This document shows, one piece after another, positions 44,354 to 53,067 of a stretch of 64,000 bases of DNA. The stretch spans positions 1-64,000 of the forward strand of contig NZ_QJRP01000009.1 in NCBI RefSeq assembly GCF_003205295.1. The letters run 5' to 3'. Both the position numbers and the translations under genes were made by a program. This DNA comes from Pseudomonas mosselii. Lineage in GTDB: Bacteria; Pseudomonadota; Gammaproteobacteria; Pseudomonadales; Pseudomonadaceae. The notes under the pieces were generated by a model. The model ran no database searches. It had not been told where the DNA came from and was given only the letters and a program-made list of their open reading frames with translations. The stretch's first letter is position 1, and each line of letters starts with the position of its first letter.

Positions 44354-44587
44354 AAGTTATCCGCGGCGCGTGACGGAAGTTGTCATTTTTATAATGTTCA
44401 TGCGCATTGCTGATAATGACTGAAGTTGCTCTGTAATATTTTGAAAAAAGTTTTGACGCTAGAGAAAAACGATATTTCACAAGTGCTTGCCGCTTGTTGA
44501 AGATGGCTTGGCGACCATCGGATGTCGCCGGTTATCCGCCCATCACAGGTGCAGTCAAACCGTTCAGGAATACGCGAGGGAGTGTTC
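44354..44587 (+). promoter_or_regulatory. AT-rich regulatory gap ahead of the cyclodipeptide-type genes
   Basis: These 234 bases are clearly more AT-rich than the flanks. GATAATGAC (44412-44420) resembles half a Fur box, and TTTTGACGC near 44451 may be part of a -35. I cannot define a full promoter. No small gene or RNA is recognisable. The break in spacing from the previous tight operon suggests that a new transcript begins here. Confidence 0.4.
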
Positions 44588-45364
44588 ATGCTGACGATTA
44601 CCACGGTCGAGGAGTTGACCGCCGCACAGTTAGACGATGTGATTCACGCCCGCACACTGGGCATCCTGATCAAAGGCTTCGCACCCGCCGATACCGTGGC
44701 CCTGGCTCTGGAGCGCCTGAGCCATCACGAACTGCGCGGCGCCTTCAGCGAGCAGACCGAGTTCGTGCGCCTGGGCAAGGCCTACATCGAGATCAAGGAC
44801 GAGGCCAGCCGCGCCGAGTATCACGGCCAGGCCATCGGCAACATCCGCAAGATCCGCAGCGCCTTCGGCCCGCTGGCATCGCCCATCGATCACCTGCGCC
44901 TTCTGCTCGACGAGGTCTGGCCCAAAGGGGCGCGGCTGCTGGATGTGAACGGGCAGAAGTGCTTCGTCGGCATTGCCCGCTTCCAGGGCAACAATGTCGA
45001 CCTCACGCCGCATACCGACGACCTGGCGCGCAACGCCCCGGCCGATCACCAGCCGCGGCTGCTCACCCAGCTGTCGACCAACATCTACCTGCAGATCCCC
45101 GAGGACGGCGGCGAGCTGGAGATCTGGAACCTGCACCCGGACGAGGCCGAATACCAGCGCCTGCGTGGTCAGCGCGCCTACGGCATCGAGCGTCACCTGT
45201 TGCCGCCGCCGGACCTGGTGGTCAAGCCCGAGCCGGGCGACCTGATCTTCCTCAACCCGCGGCTGATCCACGCGGTGCGCCCTTCGGCCACCAGCACCCG
45301 GGTCACCCTCGGCGTATTCATCGGTTATTTCGGCGACGACCAGCCTTTGGCCTACTGGAGCTAA
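44588..45364 (+). CDS. Fe(II)/2-oxoglutarate-dependent oxygenase
   Basis: This 258-residue oxygenase has the double-stranded beta-helix metal site His142-Thr-Asp144 (LTPHTDDLARN) and His228 (PRLIHAVRP), with Arg238 (STRVTLGVFIG) to bind 2-oxoglutarate. QLSTNIYLQIPEDGGELEIW is the typical core strand. It would hydroxylate, desaturate or cyclise a small molecule. It lies five bases before the cyclodipeptide synthase gene, so the product diketopiperazine is the likeliest substrate. The start follows GAGGGAGTG. Confidence 0.88.
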   Translation: MLTITTVEELTAAQLDDVIHARTLGILIKGFAPADTVALALERLSHHELRGAFSEQTEFVRLGKAYIEIKDEASRAEYHGQAIGNIRKIRSAFGPLASPIDHLRLLLDEVWPKGARLLDVNGQKCFVGIARFQGNNVDLTPHTDDLARNAPADHQPRLLTQLSTNIYLQIPEDGGELEIWNLHPDEAEYQRLRGQRAYGIERHLLPPPDLVVKPEPGDLIFLNPRLIHAVRPSATSTRVTLGVFIGYFGDDQPLAYWS

Positions 45365-45369
45365 GCGAC

Positions 45370-46119
45370 ATGAGCAATGTGGAAGCGATCAACCTCAAAG
45401 CCTATTTCAACAAGGGTGGCGAAGAACTGGACTTCACCGGCAAGCGCTGCGTGCTGGCAGTCAGCGTGGGCCAGGAATACCACGAGGAGCACAAGCTCAG
45501 CTCCACCGTGCACCTGATCAACAAATCCGGCTTCAGCCAGGTGAAGGTAGTGGTGGCCGACACCTTGCAGCGCCACAACAAGCACGGCAAGTCGCCGGGC
45601 GAGGCACTGTCGGCCTCGATCCGCGACGGCGATGCGTGGCTGGCGCGCAATCGCAAGTACCTGGCCGGGCTCGAGGCGCCGGTGCGCATCAGCCGCTGGA
45701 ACCAGGAGCTGGCCTCGGACCGCTACGCCGAACTGCGCCAGCAGGTGAACCAGCTGTACCGCGACAGCGAGGACCTGCGCGGCGCCATCGAGGCGACCAT
45801 CGGCGTGTTCATCGAGCGTTTGCGATTGCGTGACCCCGACGCGGACCTGGAGCGCGCCGCCGCCCAGTGCCGGGAGTACATCCTCGAGGAGGTGCCGATC
45901 ATCCTGCCGCAGTGGGCAGAGGAGGGGTACGACTACGTGATCTACCCGCAGCAGATGACCGATGCCATGGCCACCGCCCGGCGCCTGCTGGTCGAGCCGC
46001 ACGCGCCGGAGCGGGTGCACTGGCTGCCGCTGAAGTTCAAGAAGCGCGGCATCCCGATTCCCTTCACCCTGCCAGGAGCGGTGCATCCGGCCTGGGCCGC
46101 CAGCGCCATTGCCATCTGA
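45370..46119 (+). CDS. tRNA-dependent cyclodipeptide synthase, XYP subfamily
   Basis: This 249-residue protein matches the catalytic frame of cyclodipeptide synthases, which join two amino acids from aminoacyl-tRNAs into a cyclic dipeptide. By eye it aligns with AlbC: nucleophile Ser32 in VLAVSVGQEY (AlbC Ser37), Tyr170 and Glu174 in REYILEEVPIIL (AlbC Tyr178/Glu182), and Tyr192-Pro193 in YDYVIYPQQ, the YP pair of the XYP group. Basic helices (RNRKYLAG; WLPLKFKKRG) could contact tRNA. The length is normal. The amino-acid pair cannot be read from sequence. I assign the family with good, not absolute, confidence because identity is low. Confidence 0.82.
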   Translation: MSNVEAINLKAYFNKGGEELDFTGKRCVLAVSVGQEYHEEHKLSSTVHLINKSGFSQVKVVVADTLQRHNKHGKSPGEALSASIRDGDAWLARNRKYLAGLEAPVRISRWNQELASDRYAELRQQVNQLYRDSEDLRGAIEATIGVFIERLRLRDPDADLERAAAQCREYILEEVPIILPQWAEEGYDYVIYPQQMTDAMATARRLLVEPHAPERVHWLPLKFKKRGIPIPFTLPGAVHPAWAASAIAI

Positions 46120-46189
46120 CTCTTCGCAACCCCGGCCCCACGCCACACGGACGACGGCCTTCATACTGAAATCCGGAACAGGAGTTTCC

Positions 46190-47734
46190 ATGGGCGTTTT
46201 TGCGCAACAGCAACGCAAATGGTGGGCTTTGCTCGGCGTGAGCATCGCCAGTTTTCTCGGCTGCGTCGACTTCACCATCGTCAATACCGCGCTGCCGGCG
46301 CTGCAGGCCGACCTCGGCGCTTCGGTGGACAGCCTGCAGTGGGTGATCAACGGCTTTATCCTGGCGCTGTCCAGCGCCATGGTGCTGGTCGGCCGGCTGG
46401 CCGACCTGAAAGGCCGCCGACGGGTGCTGAATATCGGGCTGGGTGTGTTCGGGCTGGCGTCTCTGGCGGCGGGACTGGCCAGCGGCATCGATACACTGGT
46501 GGCGGCCCGGGTCGCCCAGGGCCTGGCCTGCGCGGTGCTGTACACCGCGTCGGGGGCGATCGTCGCGGCCACCTTCGCCAGCGAGGAGCAGGGCAAGGCG
46601 TTCGGCGTGCTGTTCGGTGTCAACGGCATCGGTCTTGCCGCGGGGCCGGTGCTGGGCGGGCTGATCACCAGCGCCTTCGGCTGGCAGTGGATCTTCCTGG
46701 TCAACGTGCCGTTCGTGCTGCTGAGCCTGGCGATCATTGCCGTGGCGGCGGACGAGTCGCGGGCCGGCGAGGCGGGCGCGCGGCTCGACTGGCTGGGCGC
46801 GGTGCTGTTGCTGGTGGGCTTGCCGAGCCTGGTGCTGGTGATCGTCCAGGGCGCCGCCTGGGGCTGGACCTCGGTCAATACCCTGGGCCTGCTGGCGGTG
46901 GCGCTGCTCGCCTTGCTGGTCTTCGTTGGGGTCGAACTGCGCGTCGATGCACCGATCATCGACCTGCGCCTGTTCGCCAACCGCCGTTTCGTCGCGGCGG
47001 TCACCGCCAGCTTCGGCCTGGCGGTGTTCTATTGCGTGGCGTTCTTCGTGATGCCACTGTACCTGGCGTTGATCCGTGGCGAGAGCGTGCAGGCCAGCGG
47101 CCTGCTGTTGCTGCCGACAACGCTCGGGGTGGCGTTGCTGTCGCCGCTGGTGGGCCGCCTGGTGGACCGCAAGGGCCCGGCGCTGCTGGTGCAGGCCGGG
47201 CTGCTGCTGTTCGTGCTGTCCGCCGTACTGCAGGCAGCATTCGGCGAGCACACCTCGCTGGTGCATCTGTTGGGCGCATTCGCCGTGATGGGGCTGGGTT
47301 GGGCCTGCATCCTCGGACCCTCGACGGTGCTGGGGATCTCGTCGGTGCCGCAGCAGGTGAGCTCGGTGGCCATGGGCTCGCTGATGACCCTGCACAATGT
47401 CGGCGGCGGGCTGGGGCTGGCAGTCGGGGTAGGGTTGTACCGGGCGGTGGCGGTCGACACGCTGTCCGCAGCCACGGGCGTGCCGGTGCAGACCGACTGG
47501 CTGGCCCGGGCGGCGGCTGCGCCGGAGCAGGGTGCGACCTTGTTGGCCGAGCACCTGGGGCAGGGCGACGATGTCCTGCAGGGCTGGGTGCATGCCGCGT
47601 TCCTCGACGGTTACCAGGCGCTGATGGTGTTCCTCGCCGTCAGCCTGTTGCTGGTCTGGGGTGGCGTGACCCTGCTGCTGCGAGCGCAGAAGGCAACCGT
47701 ACCCGCCCAGGAGCCCAGCCATGGCAAGGCGTGA
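46190..47734 (+). CDS. DHA2-family (EmrB/QacA) 14-TM drug-efflux transporter
   Basis: This 514-residue major-facilitator protein starts MGVFAQQQRKWWALLGVSIA and has DHA2 motifs: CVDFTIVNTALPALQADLG in helix 1 and LVGRLADLKGRRRVLNIGLG between helices 2 and 3, with about 14 hydrophobic segments. AGGAG precedes the ATG. As the gene after the cyclodipeptide synthase it likely exports the finished compound or gives self-resistance, like BcmT in bicyclomycin clusters. Its end overlaps the next gene by 14 bases. Confidence 0.9.
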   Translation: MGVFAQQQRKWWALLGVSIASFLGCVDFTIVNTALPALQADLGASVDSLQWVINGFILALSSAMVLVGRLADLKGRRRVLNIGLGVFGLASLAAGLASGIDTLVAARVAQGLACAVLYTASGAIVAATFASEEQGKAFGVLFGVNGIGLAAGPVLGGLITSAFGWQWIFLVNVPFVLLSLAIIAVAADESRAGEAGARLDWLGAVLLLVGLPSLVLVIVQGAAWGWTSVNTLGLLAVALLALLVFVGVELRVDAPIIDLRLFANRRFVAAVTASFGLAVFYCVAFFVMPLYLALIRGESVQASGLLLLPTTLGVALLSPLVGRLVDRKGPALLVQAGLLLFVLSAVLQAAFGEHTSLVHLLGAFAVMGLGWACILGPSTVLGISSVPQQVSSVAMGSLMTLHNVGGGLGLAVGVGLYRAVAVDTLSAATGVPVQTDWLARAAAAPEQGATLLAEHLGQGDDVLQGWVHAAFLDGYQALMVFLAVSLLLVWGGVTLLLRAQKATVPAQEPSHGKA

Positions 47735-49061
47735 CGGCCGCCTGCGGCTGGGGGCCTTTCTCTCCGGCGCCGGCGCTCACGCCGGCAGCTGGCGACACCC
47801 ACAGGCCGACGCCGATGCCTCGATCAACTTCGAGCGCTACCGGCAGTACGCCCAGACCTTGGAGCACGGGCGTTTCGACGCGCTGTTCCTCAACGACAAC
47901 GTCGCCGTCGGCGAGCTGGACCCACGGGTGCTGCGCAGCAGCGCCTACAGCCTGCGCTGGGACCCGCTGACCCTGTTACCGGCGCTGGCGGTGGTGACCC
48001 GCCATATCGGCCTGATCGCCACTGCCAACACCAGTTTCAACGAGCCCTACAACATCGCCCGCAGCTTCGCCTCCCTCGATCATCTGTCCGGAGGCCGCGC
48101 CGGCTGGAACCTGGTTACCGCGCTGATCGGTGGCGAGAACTTCAACCAGGGGGCGCACCTGCCTCACGCCGATCGCTATGCCCGTGCCGAGGAGTTCTTC
48201 GACGTGGTCACCGGGCTCTGGGACAGCTGGGCGGACGATGCCTTCCCGCTGGACAAGGCCTCCGGTACATGGCTGGAGCCTGCGCGCATGCGGGTGCTCG
48301 ACCACCAAGGCGAGCATTTCCGCGTGCGTGGCCCATTGAATGCCCCACGCCCGGTGCAAGGCTGGCCGGTGATCGCCCAGGCCGGTTCCTCGCAGGCTGG
48401 TAGAGCGCTGGCGGCGCGCAGCGCCGAACTGGTGTTCACCGCCCAGCAGACCTTGAGCGAGGGCCAGGCGTTCTACGCCGACATCCACCAGCGCCTGGCC
48501 CTGGCCGGGCGGGCACCGGAGTCGTTGCTGGTGTTTCCGGGCATGGCGCCGGTGGTGGGCCGCACGGCCAGCGAAGCCCAGGAGAAGCACGAGCAGCTGC
48601 AGGCGCTGGTGGATCCGGAGGCGGCGCTCAAGGCGTTGTCGTTCCTGCTGGACATCGGCATCGATCTGGAGCGGCTGCCGGCGGATGCCCCGGTGCTGCT
48701 GCCGGACCCTTTGCCGTTGACCGAGCGGCACAAGAGCCGCCAGCAGTTGGTGGTGGACCTGATCCGCCGCGAACGGCCCACCGCCAGGCAGTTGCTGGCC
48801 AGGCTCGGCGCGGGCGGGCACCGGCTGCTGGTGGGCACGCCCGGTCAGATCGTCGAGGAGATGGCCTGCTGGTTCGAGGAAGGGGCGGCGGATGGCTTCA
48901 ACCTGCTGTTTACCCACCTGCCGGGCGGGCTGGATGATTTTGTCGGGCAGGTGGTGCCCGAGTTGCAGCGGGTGGGGTTGTTCCGGCGCGAGTACGAGGG
49001 GCGCACGTTGCGGGAGAATCTGGGGCTGCGGTATGTGCCCAATCGATATTTTCAGGGCTGA
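47721..49061 (+). CDS. LLM-class FMN-dependent monooxygenase (NtaA/SnaA/DszA group)
   Basis: This 446-residue TIM-barrel flavin monooxygenase has GAFLSGAGAHAGSWRHP at the start, FLNDNVAVGELDP, the NtaA-type ASLDHLSGGRAGWNLVTALI and QAGSSQAGRALAARSAELVF. Members need reduced FMN from a separate reductase and oxidise chelators, sulfones or antibiotic precursors. It is translationally coupled to the transporter, so it may tailor the diketopiperazine; alternatively it belongs to the upstream sulfur-use genes. No flavin reductase gene is adjacent. Confidence 0.88.
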   Translation: MARRDGRLRLGAFLSGAGAHAGSWRHPQADADASINFERYRQYAQTLEHGRFDALFLNDNVAVGELDPRVLRSSAYSLRWDPLTLLPALAVVTRHIGLIATANTSFNEPYNIARSFASLDHLSGGRAGWNLVTALIGGENFNQGAHLPHADRYARAEEFFDVVTGLWDSWADDAFPLDKASGTWLEPARMRVLDHQGEHFRVRGPLNAPRPVQGWPVIAQAGSSQAGRALAARSAELVFTAQQTLSEGQAFYADIHQRLALAGRAPESLLVFPGMAPVVGRTASEAQEKHEQLQALVDPEAALKALSFLLDIGIDLERLPADAPVLLPDPLPLTERHKSRQQLVVDLIRRERPTARQLLARLGAGGHRLLVGTPGQIVEEMACWFEEGAADGFNLLFTHLPGGLDDFVGQVVPELQRVGLFRREYEGRTLRENLGLRYVPNRYFQG

Positions 49062-49085
49062 GGATCGCTGGGGGCGCGTTGCGCC

Positions 49086-49171
49086 CCTTTCGCGGCACAA
49101 GGCCGCTCCTACAGGTGATCGCGTGCCTGTGTAGGAGCGGCCTTGCCGAGGCGTCGGACCGGCCGGAAAGG
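49086..49171. repeat. REP pair with a GAGGCGTCGGACC variant arm
   Basis: Arm 1 (49086-49113) is the standard CCTTTCGCGGCACAAGGCCG type; arm 2 (49130-49171) holds GAGGCGTCGGACCGGCCGG like the REP at 38317. It lies between the convergent monooxygenase and desaturase genes and may act as a two-way terminator. Confidence 0.85.
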
Positions 49172-49193
49172 GCTGCATCGCAGCCCCAGGGCC

Positions 49194-50177
49194 TCAACCC
49201 CGCTGATCGAAGAAATGCCCCATCAGCTGCAACAACGGCCGCCGCCGGTTCTTCACCGCGAACTCCCACTCATGGGTCTGCGACGGCGCATGGCCGACCT
49301 CATGCTCGCTCAGCAGCTTCTGCACCTGGGCCAACCGGTACCACGGCACCGAGGGGAAGGCGTGGTGGACGATATGCAGGTTGAAGTTGAGGATCACATA
49401 GCGCGACCACAGCGGCAGGTCCTTGCAGTCATGGGAAACGCCGTCCTGCTCCCAGAACTGCAGGCGGTCGGCGTCCCGCGCAAGCAACGGCGCCTCGGCA
49501 TGGTGCGGCAGGTTGAGCAGCTCGACCATGAAGAACAGGAACACCCAGGTGATCCCGTAGAACAGCACCAGGTCCAGCAGGTGCCCCAGGCTCCAGGCCA
49601 GCACGGCCGCCGCCAGGTACCCGACCAGGTACAGGCGGGCGAAGCGGATCTCCTTGAGAATCCTCGGCGAACTGTCGCCCTTGGCCCGGGCAATGAACGG
49701 CGCGCGCCAGTTGAGCAGGAAATGGTTGGCGGCGATCATCGGGATCCAGTGCTTCCAGACGAACTCCAGGGTGCGCTCCTGCTTTTTGGTCATCACCGAA
49801 AAGCGCTCGATCATGCCGCGGTTCTCCGGGTCGTTCACCGGGTGTGCGGTCCAGGTGTGGTGGGCCATGTGGAAGCGCCGACGGACCAGGAACGGCAAGG
49901 CGATCAGCCAGCCGTTGCAGTGACCGATGAAGTCGTTGAACCGGCGATTGGCCGAGGCGGCGCCGTGGGTCGCCTCGTGCATGATCAGGTAGAGCTGCAC
50001 CGTGGCAAGGCCTGCCAGCGCCAGGCCCAGCAACTGCAGGGCGGTGGAGTCGGCGAGCCAGAGATTCCAGGCCACCGCCAACAACGCCAGGTCGGCGACC
50101 CAGAGCATCACGGTCCAGGGTTCCCGGGCGCCGTCGGGGATCTGTTTTCTTACACTAAGCCATTGGTCCTTGGTCAC
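49194..50177 (-). CDS. Membrane fatty-acid-desaturase family protein
   Basis: This 327-residue protein has the three histidine boxes of the membrane diiron desaturase/hydroxylase family: HEATH (LIMHEATHGAAS), HMAHH (RRRFHMAHHTW) and HIVHH (NFNLHIVHHAFPSVPW), with four or more membrane helices. It would desaturate or hydroxylate an acyl or related chain. It starts at a GTG (TKDQWLSVRKQI follows) with GGAG nine bases upstream; no ATG fits better. It follows the acetyltransferase-fold gene by 19 bases. Its role beside a siderophore cluster is not obvious. Confidence 0.85.
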   Translation of the reverse strand: MTKDQWLSVRKQIPDGAREPWTVMLWVADLALLAVAWNLWLADSTALQLLGLALAGLATVQLYLIMHEATHGAASANRRFNDFIGHCNGWLIALPFLVRRRFHMAHHTWTAHPVNDPENRGMIERFSVMTKKQERTLEFVWKHWIPMIAANHFLLNWRAPFIARAKGDSSPRILKEIRFARLYLVGYLAAAVLAWSLGHLLDLVLFYGITWVFLFFMVELLNLPHHAEAPLLARDADRLQFWEQDGVSHDCKDLPLWSRYVILNFNLHIVHHAFPSVPWYRLAQVQKLLSEHEVGHAPSQTHEWEFAVKNRRRPLLQLMGHFFDQRG

Positions 50178-50196
50178 TTGCAAAAACTCCGATCGG

Positions 50197-51264
50197 TTAG
50201 CTGGCGGCCCGGGAAGCCGGGGCCGCGGGAAGGCTGCAGAGGTTGTTGGCCAGGTGCGCGTAGGCCAGGTCGAAACGGGCGATGTCGTCGTCGAAGCCGT
50301 GGCTGCGCGGCGCCACGTCGAAGTCCTGGAACACCAGCTGGATGCAGTCGTAGCGCGTGCCGTTCTCCAGGTGCCAGGCCGGCAGGTAGGCGGTGATGGC
50401 AAAGCCCAGGCGGCGCAGGCTGGCCAGCAGTTCGAGCTTGTCGGCCAGGATCACCAGGCTGACGTACTCGGCCTGCGCATGTTGGCGCAGCAGTGCGCCC
50501 AGCTCCGCCAGCACGGCTTGGCTTGACAGGTAGCGACCGCACTGGCCCGACAGCATCAGCGCGCGGGCCTCAGGATCGTGGGTGTAGCTGAGCTGGCCAT
50601 GGCGTTCGGCGCCGGTGGGGCCGCTCAGAAAGGTGTCCGGGTAGCTGCCCGGGGTGACGCCGAGCCGCAGGGCGGTGTAGAGCAGGCGGCGGACGAATTC
50701 GGCGGCGCGGGTGGTCACGTACCAGGGCGCAACATGGACAAAGCCGGCCTGCAGCACCGGCTGGATGGCGGTCAGGTGATATTCGCGCAGGCCGTCGACC
50801 GTGTCCGGGCCGCCGTCATGCCCCACCAGCACGGCGGGGCGGATCTTGTTCATGACGCTGTGGCTTGCGATGTTGCGGGTGATGTAGAAGCCCAGCTCCA
50901 CGGGCTCGGGCCGGTGGGTCTCAAAGCCCAGGCGGATCAGGCTGGAGATGGCGCCGGTCCTGCGCGCATCGGGGTGGATGACCCCGTGGCAGACTTCCCA
51001 CGAGCGGTTCCAGGGGCGACGGGCGATGCAGCAGCAACCGAGCAGCTGGCCCTGGGCCTCGGCAACGAACCACTGTTGTTGCCCACTGCCCATGGAGTGG
51101 CGGATATAGCCCGGGTTCTGGCAGGGGTGGGTGGTCTGCCCATACACCTGCTGGAACAGCGCGGCGAGGGCTTCGATATCGGCGGGGCTGGCCGGGCGAT
51201 AACGCAGTGATTCGGTTTCCGGCAACGGCGCAACGGCCGTTTGCGGCGAACGGGTCGCAGTCAT
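50197..51264 (-). CDS. GNAT-fold N-acyltransferase-like protein
   Basis: This 355-residue protein has an N-terminal GNAT-type domain (RYRPASPADIEALAALFQQV; WFVAEAQGQLLGCCCIAR; VIHPDARRTGAISSLIRLGF, the acyl-CoA-binding-like region) and a second acyltransferase-like half (SLVILADKLELLASLRRLGF with the following GFAITAYLPAW). Such double-GNAT proteins transfer acyl groups from CoA or carrier proteins. Start by AAGG seven bases upstream. It is paired with the desaturase; together they could acylate or process a lipid-type moiety. I do not know the substrate. Confidence 0.7.
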   Translation of the reverse strand: MTATRSPQTAVAPLPETESLRYRPASPADIEALAALFQQVYGQTTHPCQNPGYIRHSMGSGQQQWFVAEAQGQLLGCCCIARRPWNRSWEVCHGVIHPDARRTGAISSLIRLGFETHRPEPVELGFYITRNIASHSVMNKIRPAVLVGHDGGPDTVDGLREYHLTAIQPVLQAGFVHVAPWYVTTRAAEFVRRLLYTALRLGVTPGSYPDTFLSGPTGAERHGQLSYTHDPEARALMLSGQCGRYLSSQAVLAELGALLRQHAQAEYVSLVILADKLELLASLRRLGFAITAYLPAWHLENGTRYDCIQLVFQDFDVAPRSHGFDDDIARFDLAYAHLANNLCSLPAAPASRAAS

Positions 51265-51691
51265 GACGCACCTTTTGTATTTATTGAAGGCGAACGAATG
51301 CAGTGACCGCCCAAGGCGGGTCACAGGCACGTGGCGGGGTGGGTGCAGGGGTCAGTGACGGGGATGTCGTCGCAGGTCGGCGCGGCTGGGTGATGCGTGT
51401 AGAGGGTGAGGCGAGGGTGCGTCATCCGTGAGCATGGCCATCATACGACTCCTGTACATGGCGGGTTCTTGTCCAAGGCCAGCGGAAATCCTTGCCGCTG
51501 CCAGGAAACGGACTATAGAGCCACGCCATGGGCCGTCAAACGGGGGGCGACCGGCGTCTGCAACGCGGTGCCCCGTCACGGTGCCGAGGCGGCGGGCAGG
51601 CCCGCCCCCTGTTTTTCGGCACGCAAGGTCCCCAGGTGAAACGCTGTAGGAACAGGCTTACATACAAGTGGCCGTAAGGATGACTCTGCGT
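51265..51691. other. 427-base gap between the acyltransferase and histidine decarboxylase genes
   Basis: This gap probably contains the promoter for the acyltransferase-desaturase pair. GGCGGG(CAGG)CCCGCC followed by CCTGTTTTT (51591-51615) is a plus-strand terminator-like hairpin with no plus-strand gene to serve. A 35-codon minus-strand frame at 51352-51459 has a poor ribosome site. I see no convincing gene. Confidence 0.45.
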
Positions 51692-52987
51692 TCAGATATC
51701 GCTGCCCTTGAGGCGGGCAAGGCCGCTGTCGCGCTCGGGCTTTGCATGGCCCTGCAGCGGCTCTGGCAGGGGCTGCCCAGCCGTGCTGTAGACCTTGGTG
51801 CGACTGCCCAGGCCGTCCACCAAGGTGCCTTGCAACGGGTATCGGCTTGGCGGCTTGTCGCGGGCCTTGAGGTCAGCGATCACCTCGTCGAGCAGGGCGT
51901 CGATCTGTGCGCTGTCCTGATGGTGGGCCGTGGTGATCAGGTGCGCGGTGTCGCCCGAGGTGGCCAGGCAATGGCGTTTCCACACGCTGGCCGAAGGGCA
52001 GGGGAACACCACGGTGATCGAGTTGGGGTTGCGCCAGGCCTCGATGCCGGCCGCCCGCAGCCGGTCCACCGCGTGCTGGGCCAGGTCCAGGCAGCGCTGG
52101 ATGCGCTCGCGCCAGTCCTCCCGCGACCGGCTGCACAGGGCGGCCCACATCATCAGTGGCGTGTGGCCGTTGCGCGAGCCGCTGATGGTCTGGTCGCGGG
52201 CGCTGATGTAGTCGATTTCCACCGAGATGCGCTCGACGTTGCCGCGCCGCGCCACGACGATGCCGCAGGGCATCGGCGAGCCGATCATCTTGTGCCCGGA
52301 GACGCAGATCGAGTCGATGCCGTCGGCGAACGAGTAGGGCTCGGGGGCGTCGACGAAGGGCAGGATCATGCCGCTCAGGGCCGCGTCGGCATGCAGGTAG
52401 TAGTCCTCGCGGCGAATGCCGGCCTGGGCCAGGCGCTGCTGGATGGTGGCGATGTTGTCGGTGGCGCCGCGCAGGGTGGTGCCGAGGTTGGCAAAGATGA
52501 TCGGGTGGCGTTCGCCATCGGCGGCGATCTGCGCGACCAGGTCGTCGTAGTCCATCTCGCCATTGGCCTGGGATTCCACCACCTGGGCCTTGATGCGCAG
52601 CAGGCGGACGATCTTGGCCACCGAATAGTGGGTGTCCTTCGAGTAGTAGAGGATGGCGTCGGGGAACAGCTCGCGGGCCAGGTAGCAGCCGAACATGTTG
52701 CCTTCGGTGCCGCCGTTGGTGACATAGCCCCAGCTGTCCTCGAACGGGATGTGGAACAGCTCGGCGAAGAAGCGCATCACTTCGCGCTCGAAGTCGAAGG
52801 AGTTGAGCAGGTAGTTGCTGGGCTCGTTCCAGTCGCCGCAGTTGTTGATGGAAAAACGCATGAAGCGGTGCAGCAGGCTGTAGTCGAAGTCGGCCGACTC
52901 GGGGTAGCCGACGTTGAAGTACTGGTGGGTGAGGCAGTATTGCCAGAAGGCCTCGAGACGCTTGTGGTTGGCGGGTGAGAATGTCAT
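51692..52987 (-). CDS. hdc: PLP-dependent histidine decarboxylase
   Basis: This 431-residue decarboxylase makes histamine from histidine. It has the family blocks [56 protein letters not shown] and PLP-lysine [18 protein letters not shown]. Compared with acinetobactin/pseudomonine-type Hdc (about 383 residues) there is an extra C-terminal tail of nearly 60 residues (from about residue 373). MTFSPAN is the start, with GGAG six bases upstream. Histamine would be N-hydroxylated by the enzyme at 61978 and condensed into the siderophore. It follows the DHB genes on the same strand. Confidence 0.92.
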   Translation of the reverse strand: MTFSPANHKRLEAFWQYCLTHQYFNVGYPESADFDYSLLHRFMRFSINNCGDWNEPSNYLLNSFDFEREVMRFFAELFHIPFEDSWGYVTNGGTEGNMFGCYLARELFPDAILYYSKDTHYSVAKIVRLLRIKAQVVESQANGEMDYDDLVAQIAADGERHPIIFANLGTTLRGATDNIATIQQRLAQAGIRREDYYLHADAALSGMILPFVDAPEPYSFADGIDSICVSGHKMIGSPMPCGIVVARRGNVERISVEIDYISARDQTISGSRNGHTPLMMWAALCSRSREDWRERIQRCLDLAQHAVDRLRAAGIEAWRNPNSITVVFPCPSASVWKRHCLATSGDTAHLITTAHHQDSAQIDALLDEVIADLKARDKPPSRYPLQGTLVDGLGSRTKVYSTAGQPLPEPLQGHAKPERDSGLARLKGSDI

Positions 52988-53004
52988 GTCCAGCTCCATG
53001 GTGC

Positions 53005-53030
53005 GCGCTCGGCCAGCCAGGGCCGAGCGC
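53005..53030 (-). other. 10-bp perfect hairpin in the entA-hdc gap
   Basis: GCGCTCGGCC and GGCCGAGCGC pair around AGCCAG just upstream of the hdc ribosome-binding site. There is no U-tract. It could limit read-through into hdc or stabilise the downstream mRNA. Confidence 0.5.
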
Positions 53031-53067
53031 GGTGCGGGTGAAAGTCCTTGTCAGTGCCGCATCAGGC

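Noticed and set aside
44412..44420. Fur-like GATAATGAC before the 2OG oxygenase gene
   Set aside because: Only half a Fur box matches; not enough to claim iron control of the cyclodipeptide genes.
51352..51459. 35-codon minus-strand frame upstream of the acyltransferase gene
   Set aside because: Weak ribosome site and composition not distinct from noise; kept only as a note in the gap entry.
51591..51615. Plus-strand terminator-like hairpin with a T-run
   Set aside because: No plus-strand gene lies upstream, so a function as terminator has no support.
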